Source of the DNA: Pyronema omphalodes
Taxonomy: Eukaryota; Ascomycota; Pezizomycetes; Pezizales; Pyronemataceae
Reading direction: 5' to 3'
Length of the DNA stretch: 64,000 nt
Assembly (NCBI GenBank): GCA_024516155.1
Contig: JAJJXM010000025.1
Span: forward strand, 124,001 to 188,000
Shown here: in pieces, positions 1 through 11,490 of the stretch
Position numbering within the stretch: position 1 is the first letter of the stretch
How the letters are laid out: each line of letters starts with the position of its first letter
Program-made: the position numbers and the translations under genes
Notes under the pieces: generated by a model
What the model saw: the letters and a program-made list of their open reading frames with translations, nothing else
Told to the model about the DNA's origin: nothing
Database searches by the model: none

Positions 1-608
1 GTGTTGTGTTTTTTCTTTTTTGAAACGGGAATGAAAGTGAAGCGAGGAGTCGAGGGAGAGGAGAGACGCGGTAGAGACGGACGGGAGGAGCACGAATGAG
101 GCGAGTGCGAGATGGTGACGCGGAGAGAAGTGGACGGAGTGGGACGATGGACGGCTGGCGAGCGGAGAGGGAGGAGCGTGGTGAAGGGCGAGGGGAGGGA
201 CGTAGAGTAGGGTAGTGGCACAGGGGAGAGAGGTGCGGTGGGGGGGCGTTGACCCGGAGGAGTTATATCTTCTTTTCTTTTCTTTTGCTTGTTTGCTTTT
301 GCTTTGTGGAGGAAATAAAGGTGGAAAAACGGTTAAAAAAGGGAGGGGAAGGGTGGAGGAAATGGGGGAACGACCCGGCGAGGTGGCCTCCGAGCGTACA
401 GGGCTCCTGGAACAGACGACGCTTGACGAACAAAAAGCACAACGAGACTTGGGGGTCTACAACCCCACACCCTAACGACAAGCTCTGGGGCATACCCAGT
501 GAGAGCCTGGCCTGACACCCGGGTTTCTTAATTTTGTATTTACTGTAGATTCCGCCATAACCTTACGGTTGGATGCGTGTATGAGTTAATAAATAAATAA
601 ATAAATAA
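1..608 (+). mobile_element. 3' end of a Tad1-type LINE, cut by the window edge
   Basis: This stretch is nearly identical to the 3' untranslated module of LINE H at about 62883-63504. It has purine-rich sequence, then a block around 300-420 that recurs in every LINE and E element of the window. It ends with the stem-loop aacc-ttac-ggtt near 558 and an (aaat)n tail to about 608. It is non-coding: the open frames here are low complexity and are not kept between copies. The coding part and 5' flank lie outside the window, so no target duplication can be checked. Confidence 0.85.
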
Positions 609-1168
609 AAGCAAAGCGGCGGAGGGAGGTTGATAGTTGTAAATAGCAAAGCGGCGGAGGGAGGTTGATAGTTGTAAATAGCAAAGCGGCGGAGGGAGGT
701 CGATAGTTGTGAATAGCTGAGAGTTGTGGAGGAATAGCAAAGCGGCGGAGGGAGGTCGATAGTTGTGAATAGCAAAGCGGCGGAGGGAGGTCGAAAGTTG
801 TAAATAGCAAAGCGGCGGAGGGAGGTCGAGAGTTGTGAATAGCAAAGCCGCGGAGGGAGGTCGATAGTTGTGAATAGCTGAGTGTTGTGGAGGGAGGTCG
901 ATAGTTGTGAATAGCTGAGTGTTGTGGAGGAATAGCAAAGCGGCGGAGGGAGGTCGATAGTTGCGAATAGCTGAGTGTTGTGGAGGGAGGTCGATAGTTG
1001 TGAATAGCTGAGTGTTGTGGAGGAATAGCAGCGGCGGGAGGTCGATAGTTGTGAATAGCAAAGCGGCGGAGGGAGTTCAATGATTGTGAATAGCTGAGTG
1101 TTGTGGAGGAATAGCAGCGGCGGGAGGTCGATAGTTGTAAAGGGCTGATGATTGTGGAGGAATAGCGG
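609..1168. repeat. Left minisatellite arm
   Basis: Tandem units of about 35 bp (gcaaagcggcggagggaggt followed by cgatagttgtgaata) alternate with shorter units built on gctgagtgttgtggagg. A G run at 1173-1186 follows. The reverse complement of both unit types makes up 4836-5276. Open frames across it are repeat translations, not genes. Confidence 0.9.
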
Positions 1169-1265
1169 CGGAGGGGGGGGGGGGGGTTGGTGTAATAATT
1201 AGGCGCGGGAAATAAAAAAAAAGATTACAAATGAAAATAAGAAGGCAGCTCGAGATTTCCTGCTG

Positions 1266-2066
1266 TGTTTAAGCGCCTCGCGGGATTATTCAGATTGATA
1301 ATACAATCCCGCGAGGCGTTTAAACATACGACGTTGCGCGCCAGCAAAACAGGATTAGAAATCTTGAGCTACGTAACGCTGTGTGTTTAAACGCCTCGGG
1401 GGATTATTCAGATTTTTAATCCTGCTTTGCTGGGTGTGTTTAAACACCTCGCGGGATTATTCAGATTGATGATACAATCCCGCGAGGCGTTTAAACATAC
1501 GACGTTGCGCGCCAGCAAAACAGGATTAAAAATCTGAATAATCCCGCGAGGCGCTTGAACACAGCAGGAAATTTGGTGATACCTAGCGTTGTGTGTTTAA
1601 CGCCTCGCGGGATTATTCCAATTGTTAATCCTGTTTTGCTGGCGCGCGACGTTGTATGTTCAAACGCCTCGCGGGATTGTATCATCAATCTGAATAATCC
1701 CGCGAGGCGTTTAAACATACGACGTTGCGCGCCAGCAAAACAGGATTAGAAATCTTGAGCTACGTAACGCTGTGTGTTTAAACGCCTCGCGGGATTATTC
1801 AGATTCTTAATCCTGTTTTGCTGGGTGTGTTTAAACGCCTCGCGGGATTATTCAGATTGATGATACAATCCCGCGAGGCGTTTAAACATACGACGTTGCG
1901 CGCCAGCAAAACAGGATTAAAAATCTGAATAATCCCGCGAGGCGCTTAAACACAGCAGGAAATTTGGTGATACCTAGCGTTGTTTTCTTAAACGCCTCGC
2001 GGGATTATTCAAATTGTTAATCCTGTTTTGCTGGCGCGCAACGTCGTATGTTTGAACGTTCATTTG
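1266..2066. repeat. Palindromic repeat block, left
   Basis: The motif cgcctcgcgggatt and its reverse complement aatcccgcgaggcg recur about seven and six times. Pairs are separated by short AT-rich spacers (attcagattgatgataca), so successive hairpins can form. Between pairs lies a second conserved string, acgacgttgcgcgccagcaa, then aacaggatta. A matching block lies at 3897-4745 in the other half. No coding sequence is seen. Confidence 0.85.
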
Positions 2067-2159
2067 GCTAGGTGCACGTGTCTGCGGGGCGCGCATTGCG
2101 GCAACCGATCAGGCTGCTTCACGCCAGTCAGCACTACAGCCCCTTGGTGGATCACATGC

Positions 2160-2460
2160 GCTGCGCACTACGGCCGTTGCCAAGGTAGCAGTTGCCAAGG
2201 CGTTGGGTGCCAAGATGCCTGTTCCTGAAACGGTCGTTGCCAAGGCGGCCATTGCCAAAGCGGCTGTTGCCGAGGTGACCTTTCCCAAACTGGCTGTTGC
2301 CAAGGCGGATGTCTCCGAAGTGGCTGTTGCCCAGGCGGCCCCAACCAAATCGGCTGAAGCCCAGGGGGCCCCAACCAAATCGGCTGTTGCCAAGGCGGCC
2401 CCAACCCAATCGGCTGTTCCCAAGGCGGCCCCAAACCAAATCGGCTGTTGCCAAGGCCTT
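2160..2460. repeat. 30-bp-type minisatellite (gttgccaaggcggcc...)
   Basis: Degenerate tandem units of about 30 bp built on gttgccaaggcggccccaac plus caaatcggct run through this stretch. Several long open frames in different phases cross it, with Ala/Lys/Pro-rich translations. That is what a tandem repeat of 3n length gives by chance, so I do not call a gene. 2461-3390 holds no repeat or gene that I can support. Confidence 0.75.
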
Positions 2461-3390
2461 CATTGCCGAGGCTATGCTGTTCCCCTGTCGCACAACCAGC
2501 GGCCAAATCGGCCAAAAGCATCTTGGCCGAGCGGGGTTCAAAATGGAGATTTTCCACCGCCCCACCGTCTTTTCCTTCTTTCCCACATCACCATCGTGAA
2601 GTACGTAGTTTTTCCTGTAATTTCAATTTTTTTCTGTGCCGTTCGTTCCCCTCTTCTTTCCATTCCCTTGTTTCACCCATTCCGGTCCTTCCAACCCCCC
2701 CCCCCCCCCACTCCGGCGGCCCCAATTCCTACCCACGTGTCCCATCCGACTCTTTGTCCGTCCTCCAACGCGCTCATCGCTGTGACATAAATCGTAACCT
2801 TCAATATCAACCCTGCTTGTGAAACCAAATTTCGCGTAGTCTTTGCTTTTTGAAAGTCGGTCACACAACCGTGTTAATACGCGTCTCCTGAGCATTATCT
2901 TCCCGTATCTACATTCTCCTTGGTGAGCCAAGGGGGCGGGTTGCAGAATAATAATTTCGTGCGCGAAGTTTTTGTGCTGCATTTTCTTGCAAGTAGCGAT
3001 TTTTGCGTATTGTGGCAATTGATCACCGCATACTGCGCGTCGCCATGTGCTCTAGTATTCAGATGAATATTGTCACCTACGCGAAGTTCGTTCAAAGAAG
3101 CATCAATAACATCATGCACGTAAATACAGCGACTTGTCAAATCACAGGGACGCTCAACCGCGCAAAAATCGGTGCGAAATTAAGAATATTTGGAACAATG
3201 TTGACTTGTTTTTGATTTTGTTTTGTTTTTGAATTTAGAATGCTACGTGTATCATGTACAAGGCACTCTGCGCAGAGCCAAATTTGTTGATGATCACAGC
3301 ATGAGTTGAAATTCATTTAATCTAGAGAAACAAATTCATATTCAAATCAACATTGCAATGCCTCCCTCCTGTCGCGTCCACCCGACGACA

Positions 3391-3524
3391 TTCAGCGCGC
3401 TGCGTGAAGAACGCGTCTTGTTACATCAGAACGCGTCTTGTAACATCACGTGATTGATTCAGCGGGCTGCGTGAAGAATGCGTCTTGTTACATCAGAACG
3501 CGTCTTGTAAAGTCACGTGATTGA
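3391..3524. repeat. Two tandem copies of a 67-bp unit
   Basis: The copies begin with ttcagcgcgctgcgtgaaga at 3391 and its near-identical partner at 3458. Each contains two gcgtcttgt steps and ends in tcacgtgattgat. It is non-coding. Confidence 0.8.
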
Positions 3525-3599
3525 TACGGCTCCCAGCGCGGTCCCGAACCCAGTGACGCCGAGCCCGAGTCACATCGCGCCACCTGCATCGCGCAGCAA

Positions 3600-3850
3600 C
3601 CGCTCCGTGCTGACTCGGGTTTTGTCCCGACTAATCACGTGCGCTGGGTGCCATGGGTCGGCAGCTCCTCCGTGCCGACTCGGGCTCACTTCCGAGCAAT
3701 CACGTGCGCTGGGTGCCATGGCTCGGTAGCTCCTCCGTGCCGACTCGGGGTCACTTTCGACCAATCACGTGCGCTAGGTGCCGGGGCTCGGCAGCTCCTC
3801 CGTGCCGACCCGGGTTCAGTCCCGATCATTCACGTGCGCATGCGCCAAGT
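3600..3850. repeat. 65-bp tandem repeat carrying CACGTG
   Basis: CACGTG occurs at 3636, 3701, 3766 and 3831, exactly 65 bp apart. Each is followed by a gcgctgggtgcc-like string and ggcagctcctccgtgccgac. The palindrome is a classic E-box core (bHLH or Cbf1-type binding), but function here is unknown. The 5' part of the first unit is diverged. Confidence 0.85.
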
Positions 3851-3896
3851 GCCGCGTGTGAAACCTGCTGCTGCGCCCGCATTGCGGCAACCGAAA

Positions 3897-4745
3897 TTAA
3901 TCTTGTTTTGCTGGGTGTGTTGAAACGCCTCGCGTGATTGTATCAACAATCTGAATAAGCCCGCGAGGCGTTCAAACACACCCAGCAAAACAGGATTAAA
4001 AATCTTAATAATCCCGCGAGGCGTTTAAACACACGACGTTACGTAGCTCTAAATTTCCTGCTGTGTTTAAGCGCCTCGCAGGATTATTCAGATTTTTCAT
4101 CCTGTTTTGCTGGCGCGCAACGTCGTATGTTTAAACGCCTCGCGCCATTGTATCATCAATCTGAATAATCCCGCGAGGTGTTTGAACACACCCAGCAAAA
4201 CAGGATTAAAAATCTGAATAATCCCGCGAGGCGTTTAAACACACGACGTTACGTAGCTCTAAATTTCCTGCTGTGTTTAAGCGCCTCGCAGGATTATTCA
4301 GATTTTTCATCCTGTTCTGCTGGCGCGCAACGTCGTATGTTTAAACGCCTCGCGCCATTGTATCATCAATCTGAATAATCCCGCGAGGTGTTTGAACACA
4401 CCCAGCAAAACAGGATTCAAAATCTGAATAATCCCGCGAGGCGTTTAAACACACAGCGTTACGTAGCTCAAGATTTTTAATCCTGTTTTGCCGGCGCGCA
4501 ACGTCGTATGTTTGAATGCCTTCTGGGATTGTATCATCAATCTGAATAATCCCGCGAGGCGTTTAAACACACCCAGCAAAACAGGATTAAAAATCTGAAT
4601 AATCCCGCGAGGCGTTTAAACACACAGCGTTACGTAGCTCACGATTTTTAATCCTGTTTTGCTGGCGCGCAACGTCGTATGTTTAAACGCCTCGGGGGAT
4701 TGTCTCATCAATCTGAAGAACCCCGCGAGGCGCTTAAACACAGCA
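3897..4745. repeat. Palindromic repeat block, right
   Basis: The same inverted cgcctcgcgggatt / aatcccgcgaggcg hairpin units as at 1266-2066, joined by cccagcaaaacaggattaaa and acgttacgtagctc strings. Several copies carry substitutions (cctcgcaggatt, cctcgcgccatt), so this block is somewhat more degenerate than the left one. Confidence 0.85.
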
Positions 4746-4819
4746 GGAAATCTCGAGCTGCCTTGTTCTTTTAATTTGTAATCTTTTTTTTTATTTCCCG
4801 CGCCTAATCCTCACACCAA

Positions 4820-5276
4820 CCCCCCCCCCCCCCCCGCTATTCCTCCACAATACTCAGCTATTAACAACGATCGAGCTCCCGCCGCTGCTATTCCTCCACA
4901 ACACTCAGCTCTTTACAACTATCGACCTCCTGCCGCTGCTATTCCTCCACAACACTCAGCTATTCACAACTATCGACCTCCCTCCGCCTCTTTGCTATTC
5001 ACAACTATCGACCTCCCTCCACAATACTCAGCTATTCACAACTATCGACCTCCCTCCGCCGCTTTGCTATTCCTCCACAACACTCAGCTATTCACAACTA
5101 TCGACTTCCCTCCGCCGCTTTGCTATTCCTCCACAACACTCAGCTATTCACAACTGTCGACCTCCCTCCGCCGCTTTGCTATTCACAACTATCGACCTCC
5201 CGCCGCTGCTATTCCTCCACAACACTCAGCTATCTACAACTTTCCACCTCCCTCCGCCGCTTTGCTATTTACAACC
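4820..5276. repeat. C run and right minisatellite arm
   Basis: A C run (4820-4835) is followed by units of gctattcctccacaacactc plus agctattcacaactatcgac and cctccctccgccgctttgc. This is the reverse complement of the left arm at 609-1168, with a different unit number and order. It ends just before LINE A. Confidence 0.85.
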
Positions 5277-5572
5277 CAGTTTTACACCACCCAGCAAAGA
5301 GCGACCCCCCCCTGCCTTTTCAACAACCACGCCGAAATCGCAAGATTTTATCGCGGATCATTGTTCGGCAGCCCCGAATTACCTATTCGCAGCCTTTCCA
5401 GATCAGGCCCTCTCTTTTTCGTTGAGTTTTCATCGAACAAGAGTTTTCGGGCCCCTGAGAAAAGCCCCGCGAACTGGTTTCATCAACACCACCCTCCACC
5501 CACATCAAAAACGATCATTCCAACCGCGGACACCTTGTCGCTACCGCAGAAACAACTTATTCCGAGCTTCCG

Positions 5573-7493
5573 ATGCCCACCCGATCCTCCGCTGTTGAGA
5601 AACAGCGCCTCCCCCCCGACAAAGCACCCCCTCGAGCGCTCGCGAAAGAAAAACGCGCTAACGCGGAGCCGCAAGGGTCCGACGCGTCTCACACGGAAAT
5701 GCACGTAGACACGTGCTCTGACGTCAGCGATGACTCTAGCGACGAAGACGCGTCTTCCCGCGAGAGCTCCCCCACCCCCGTCGCGCGCAACACCAACAAC
5801 GCTCCCCCCAAAACCCCCCACAATAAGAAAACCCTCCCTGATAACAATGACACCCCCGACGTATTGACCAACCCCGACCCCAAATACAGCGTTCAACGCC
5901 ACACCGACAAATCGAAGAAACGCCCAGCTGCCTCCACCGCCCACTCCATCACCCACATCGCCGCCGACTCCACCCCAGTCCCCGCCGGAGTCCAACGCCT
6001 CCGCCGTGACACCGACAACCCCCTGTCTACCGACCCCGCCACCGACAGCCTCGCAACATCCATCAACCAACTCAACGACAATCTCAACACCGCCACGGAC
6101 ATGTTCCGACACGCCGACAGAGCCACGAACGACAGAGTCTCTCAGGCGTTCCGATCTATCCACAAATACCAGTCTACAATCCGTGCCGTCCACGATCTCT
6201 TGTTCCGCATTGCCCCCGTCATACTCCCCAACGAAGACATCTCAGCCCTCCTTTCCCCCGTTGAATCCTCCAGCCCCGAGAACCCCACTATCCCCGCTCC
6301 ACCCCCCCCCCCCCGAATCCAACGATCTCCCCTCTATTCACGCCCCCACCCCCGCTGCCCCCTCCCCCAAGGAACTTGCCTACTGGAAAAAACGCTGTCT
6401 TGAAGCAGAGAACGAGCTCAAGAAACACAAGATCCCCCTCCCCGTCCATGCCCCATGCCCCGATCTGAACCCCTCCACCCCATGGCAAGAAGAAGGACCC
6501 GCAACGAAGCAGTTATTCCCCGCTGCTACCCCCACGCCTCCTAAACAAACCACCAAACCCGCCAAAGCCCAAAAGAAAGAATTCCCCCCCCCCACCGACA
6601 TTATTATCCCATGTCCAGACCCCCGTTCCTTCCCAGAGAGCTCCAAGATAGCAATCGGAGTTGCCGTCAACGATGCCTTGCCCGCAGCAAATGTTTCTGA
6701 GAAAGTCTCTATCTCAATGGTGAAGAAGAACGTGAAAGGAAATCTTATTTTGACCCCCCCCCCCCCCCAAACTACACCCGCCGATATCGCCCCCCACCTG
6801 CCCCTCATACTCGAAGCCGCCCGCAAAGTACACCCTACGTTGCTGCCCCCCCGCATAAACGAGAAGTGGTACAAACTGGCGGTCCACGGCGTACCAACCG
6901 AGTACTACCCAGACTCCGAAGAAGGCATGCAAAAACTGCAAGTCGAAATCGAACGTAACCACTCCGTTAGATTAACCCAACCACCGCGGTACATATCTCA
7001 CCCCGACAAACGGGCCGGTAAGTCGGCGTCGAGCGTCATGATCGCCCTCAACTCCCTCAACGACTACAACACATTGAAACGCACGAAGGTCGTCGTCTTG
7101 TTCGAACCACGAAAAGTCACCGAGTTCTTCTCCGCCAGGCCCATCGACCAATGCCGCAGGTGCCAGAAGTTTGGCCACCACCACGCAACGTGCGCCGCCG
7201 ACAACGGCCCTACCTGCGCCATATGCGCCGCCGTACACCCAACGGAATACCACTTCTGTGGAGAATGCCCCAAACAGAAGGGCAGGAAGTGCATCCACAC
7301 CGTTTACAGATGCTCGAACTGCGTAGCCGCAGGACATGCTGACACCCAACACGCAGCATACAGCACTAAATGCCCAGTGAAAATAGGAATAGTGAGAGAG
7401 GCATGGCTCAAAACCCGCCCAGACACCACCTACGACAACATCCCCGCCGAAACCAACCCCATTGCTGATACCACCATGACCGCTGATGAATAG
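5573..7493 (+). pseudogene. LINE A ORF1: gag-like zinc-knuckle protein, one frameshift
   Basis: ORF1 proteins of this class bind the element RNA and form the retrotransposition particle. The N-terminal third is acidic and Ser/Thr/Pro-rich and low in complexity. After it come a short coiled-coil stretch (ELAYWKKRCLEAENELKKHK) and a conserved block, KWYKLAVHGVPTEYYPDSEE, seen also in LINE B. The end carries CCHC-type knuckles (CRRCQKFGHHHATC, CAICAAVHPTEYHFC) and a further Cys pair. The reading frame changes at the C run 6302-6314: residues before it read in one frame and residues after it in another. The stop overlaps the ORF2 start by 8 nt (ATGAATAG, 7486-7493). The frameshift may be real or a homopolymer length error. 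Confidence 0.85.
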
Positions 7494-10400
7494 ACAACAT
7501 CCATCAGCGGCGACCCTCCGCATCGTGTCTCACAACACGAATCGCAGCACCACCGCCCTCACGACGCTGTTAAACACAGCAAGCGCTTCCACCGACATCA
7601 TTCTTGTCCAAGAGGTAAACGTCAAGCACCCCAAATTTGCTATAACCCACCCCAACTTCATTCTTTTGCTTCCCCCACGCGGCTACCACAAAGTCAACCG
7701 GACCGCCGCTTACGTCTCTCGTTTGAACCCCCACATCAGCGTCACCCCTCCACCAGATGTTACCGCAGACCCAGACCTACAAGTCCTCGAGGTCCGCACA
7801 CCCCTAATACCCCCCTTCTATTTACTTAACATATATAATGAACGTGACCCAATCTCCAAACTATACACCCTACCCCGAGCCCTCACCCCCCTCGTCCTCC
7901 CTCGCCGATGTGTCATCACGGGAGACCTCAACGCACACCATCCGTTGTGGGATTCCACACTCGCATGAGAGCCCGAGCTGAAGAGATCGTGGAACTAATC
8001 GAAACCCACCACTGGAATCTGGCGAACGTCCCCGACGTCCCGACCCACCAGTATAAAGACGGCTCTGGCTCGTCGGTTCTGGACCTGACCCTGACATCCC
8101 CCGCGATGACAAGGGAACTCACGAACTGGGCAGTCAACGACGACCTAGCTACAGGTTCAGACCACGAGGTCATCCACTTTCAACTAGCGTCTCTCCACCC
8201 AGACCATACCACCGCCACCCCTACCGCCCCACGACTTAACTGGCAAAAAACGGATTGGGAGACTTTTACCAGGGAGCTACCAACCCTCGCCGAGGCCAGT
8301 CACCCGTACTGGACACATCTCCGTGCAAACCCGTCGGCACGTAACCTGGACGAATGGGCCGCCCTCATTCGTGACTCCATTCAAGCAGCTGACCAAAAGG
8401 CGACACCCACTCTCACACCGACTCCTCGCTCGAAGAGGTGGTGGACGGAGGAACTAAGCACGACTCGACGGAACATGCAGAGCGCAAGAAAAAGGTGGAA
8501 ATCTACTCGCCTCCCGGCCCATCAAGCAGAGTACAAGCGCGTCCGAAACACCCACTACCGCAGAGTACGACAAGCAAAGGACTCATTGTGGAAAGAATAC
8601 CTGGCCGCCGCAGACGGCCCCGATGTCTGGGCCGCCTTCAGATACACAAACCCCCGGCGCGCCCAACTGAACCCCCCAATAAAGACCCAGGTAGGTGGGA
8701 TAGACAAGGTACACGTTGATTTCGAAGGCAAAGTAAATGCCTTTCAGGCTCTCTTCCCACCCCCCCCCCCCCGCCGCCCCTCAGACTCAAATCCCCCCCA
8801 CACACCCCATTATCCCCTGGCACACATTCACCCCCGAAGAAATACGCCACGCTATTTACTCCTCCTCCCCCAAGAAAGCCCCCGGTCCCGACACGATAAC
8901 GTTCCCATGCCTGAGGAGAGCCTACGATGCAATCCCCAAGGTGTTCGATGCGCTGTACGCAAGGCTAGGTGACAAAGGATATCACCCAAGGTGCTGGCGG
9001 GAAGCAACGACGGTGGGTATCCCGAAACCGAATAAACCTGACTACAGCGCAGTTAAGGCCTATCGTCCCATCGTGTTGCTGAACTGCATGGGAAAAAGTT
9101 TAGAAAAACTTATGGCAACCCGGCTCAGCCTCATGGCGGAGTCACACAACATCTTACATGCAGACCAGATAGGCGGGCGCCCCAAACGCTCGGCTATCGA
9201 CGCTGCAATGGCCCGAACGCACGAGGTCGAAGCGAATGCGGGGCGCCGCATGGTGACCTCCGCGCTATTTTTAGATGTGCGAGGAGCCTTCGACAATGTC
9301 TCCTCCGCGCGCCTCCTCACGACAATGCGCACACTGGGCTGCCCAACTGCAGTTGTCTCCTGGTGTTCGACTTTCCTAAGCGACAGAACAACAGCCCTAT
9401 CATTCGACGGACGAACAGACATACAGCGACCCATTAGGACGGGCATCCCCCAAGGTTCCCCGGCGTCCCCCATTCTCTTCCTTATCTACCTGCGCCCTCT
9501 ATTCGACAAACTGCAAACGACTCACCCCACGTTATGGACCCCGAGCTACATGGAGGACGTAGCTCTCGTTGCACACGGGCGTACCAGAGAAGCGAATGCC
9601 CGCGAACTGGAAGTCGCGGCTTGCACCGCCTTCGAATGGGACCAAACAAATGCCGTAGCATTCGACGATCCGAAATCGGAGCTGTTGCATTTTCACCGCT
9701 CCCGCACAGACACAATCACCGACGCCGTAAACGTACGCTTGCCAAACGGAACCATCATTGCCCCAGGGACGAAAGGAGGATGGACGGACGTGGTTCGGTG
9801 GATTGGGATATATTTTGATAGAAAACTCACCTTCTCATATCATGTAAAAACGAGACTGACGGCCGCCGCTAGGTCCCTCAATGCCCTCCGAAGCCTTGTA
9901 CGTCACGAAACAGGTCTGTCCCCATCTGCGCCGAGAACACTTTACATCGCGTGTGTGCTATCTAGGTCCGACTTTGGTTCCGAGATCTGGTGGACGGGGC
10001 AAAAAAGCCTCGCCAATTTACTGCAAACGCAACAAAACTCTGCCCTCCGCCGAATTCTGAACGCTTTCGCCTCGACACCAATCGTAGCTCTACACAACGA
10101 AGCAGCTATCCCCCCGGTTTCAGTCCGCCTACACCACCGCACTCGCAAATACGTCCTCCGCCTCCTCTCTCTCCCCCCCAATCACCCCGTCGTCAGACGC
10201 TGCCCCTCCTCCTTCCCCGTTCCCGATCACTTCCACTCCTCCATCTGCAGCCCATACGAATATGACTATCGATGGCAGTCACCAGGCACGGCCCCCTCCC
10301 GTCTCGTCACCATGCTCCGCTCCGTCAGCAAGTGGGTGCTACCTGACGACACCATCGAAACCACATCGCAACCCAATCCCACCCCATGGGAGCGCCCCCG

Positions 10401-11490
10401 CCTCAAGATCAACATCACCTCCCTCCCGAAGCCAGAGGCGGCTACAGCACACACAACATTGCTCCAGACCCTCCGCGCAGACCCCCGCAACATTATCGCA
10501 TACACCGACGGTTCACAACTAAACGGAAGAACCGGAGCGGGATACTGCATCACCGACGGCCTACCTCGCCGAGTGGAAGAACTCATCCCAATGGGCGATA
10601 CAACCGAAGTATTTGACGCTGAGCTGAGAGCAATACACGACTGCCTTACGACGTGCCACAAAACCATCACCCTCAACAGACACACCCGCCGCAAAATACA
10701 CATATTTACAGACAATCAAGCAGCCATCCTTCGCGCCTCCCCCTCCTCCTACGGTCCCGGCCAAGAACTGGCCCTCTCGATCCTCACGACGGTGTCCGCT
10801 CTTCGCCGATCCGGATCATCCGTTACTCTACATTGGGTCCCCGGACACACAGACATCCCCGGGAACGACACAGCCGACCTCCTGACAAAAACAGCTACCT
10901 CCCTTAATCCCACCGCGCCTCCCCCGATTTCCCTCTCCTGGGTTAGATGCCAGGTACGAGAGCAATATGTCACCGACTGGGTAAACTGGTACTCTTCATC
11001 AACGATGCCCAAGACGTACGACGCCCCCCACCGCAAAAGACTCGACAACGCAAACACTACCGTCCCGCGTAAGATATCGACGGCCATACTGGGACTGCGC
11101 ACAGGCCATGGATATTTTTTGGACTGCCTAGCACACCCCCCCACCGCCAAATACCCCTCCCGCTCCTGTCAGTGCCCACTACATCCCCCACAAACCCCCA
11201 AGCACCTGATCCTGTCATGCCCGAACTTCAACACACAGCGGACTGAACTACGCCGTACACTACACATCCCCCGACGACGCCAACTGACTCTCCACACGAT
11301 CTTGTATACGACCGCCGGCACAAAAGCTCTGTCCACCATGATCTCGGACACCAAGGTGGCGACCGCCGAATGGGCACACGCGAAGTTGAGTACTCACCCC
11401 GCAGAGGAGGACACCCCTCGTACACTGACGGCAGGCTGGGGGACGCTGCTGGACCTAACGGACGGGCACGCGGAAACCCACGATAACTAA
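7486..11490 (+). pseudogene. LINE A ORF2: endonuclease / reverse transcriptase / RNase H, frameshifted
   Basis: The protein would nick the target, copy the element RNA and degrade the hybrid. The APE-type endonuclease starts at 7486 (RIVSHNTNRS, ILVQEVN, VITGDLNAHHPLWD), shifts frame near 7965, and continues with SGSSVLDLTL and TGSDHEVI. A second shift falls in the C run 8760-8772 that encodes a poly-proline linker. The reverse transcriptase is then open to 11490: LDVRGAFDNV (motif A), GIPQGSPASP, and a catalytic box reading YMEDV instead of YMDDV. RNase H has YTDGS, AELRAIHDC, FTDNQAA and GNDTADLL. The C-terminal Cys/His motif (CQCPLHPPQTPKHLILSC) is present. Two frameshifts plus the altered catalytic residue make this copy dead. 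Confidence 0.9.

Larger units (their letters stand above)
609..5284. repeat. Foldback-like structure with long minisatellite inverted ends
   Basis: The left end (609 to about 1300) and right end (about 4725-5276) are inverted copies in the same order: a minisatellite, a G or C run, an AT-rich spacer containing ggcgcgggaaataaa, then palindromic blocks. The core (about 2067-3890) is non-coding. Long terminal inverted repeats built of tandem subrepeats recall foldback DNA transposons, but I see no transposase gene and no clear target duplication: a LINE tail abuts on the left and a LINE 5' end on the right. It could instead be an inverted satellite cluster. Confidence 0.55.

Noticed and set aside
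540..1080. 164-173-codon minus-strand frames in the left minisatellite, and 238 codons in the right one (4992-5708)
   Set aside because: These are translations of the minisatellite repeat. Frames in several phases are equally open.
1266..2066. CRISPR-like appearance of repeated palindromes with spacers
   Set aside because: Units vary in length and orientation, spacers are themselves repeated, no cas genes occur, and the sequence is eukaryotic.
2109..2822. Several long overlapping frames on both strands (up to 195 codons) in the foldback core
   Set aside because: They run through a tandem repeat with a period divisible by three, are Ala/Pro/Lys/Gln-rich, and every phase is open. No domain or start context supports any of them.
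3003..3215. 70-codon frame in the foldback core
   Set aside because: No recognisable motif, no codon bias unlike its surroundings, and short enough to be chance.
5483..6193. 236-codon minus-strand Gly/Val-rich frame
   Set aside because: A shadow of LINE A ORF1, whose C-rich coding strand leaves the complement free of stops. No motifs.
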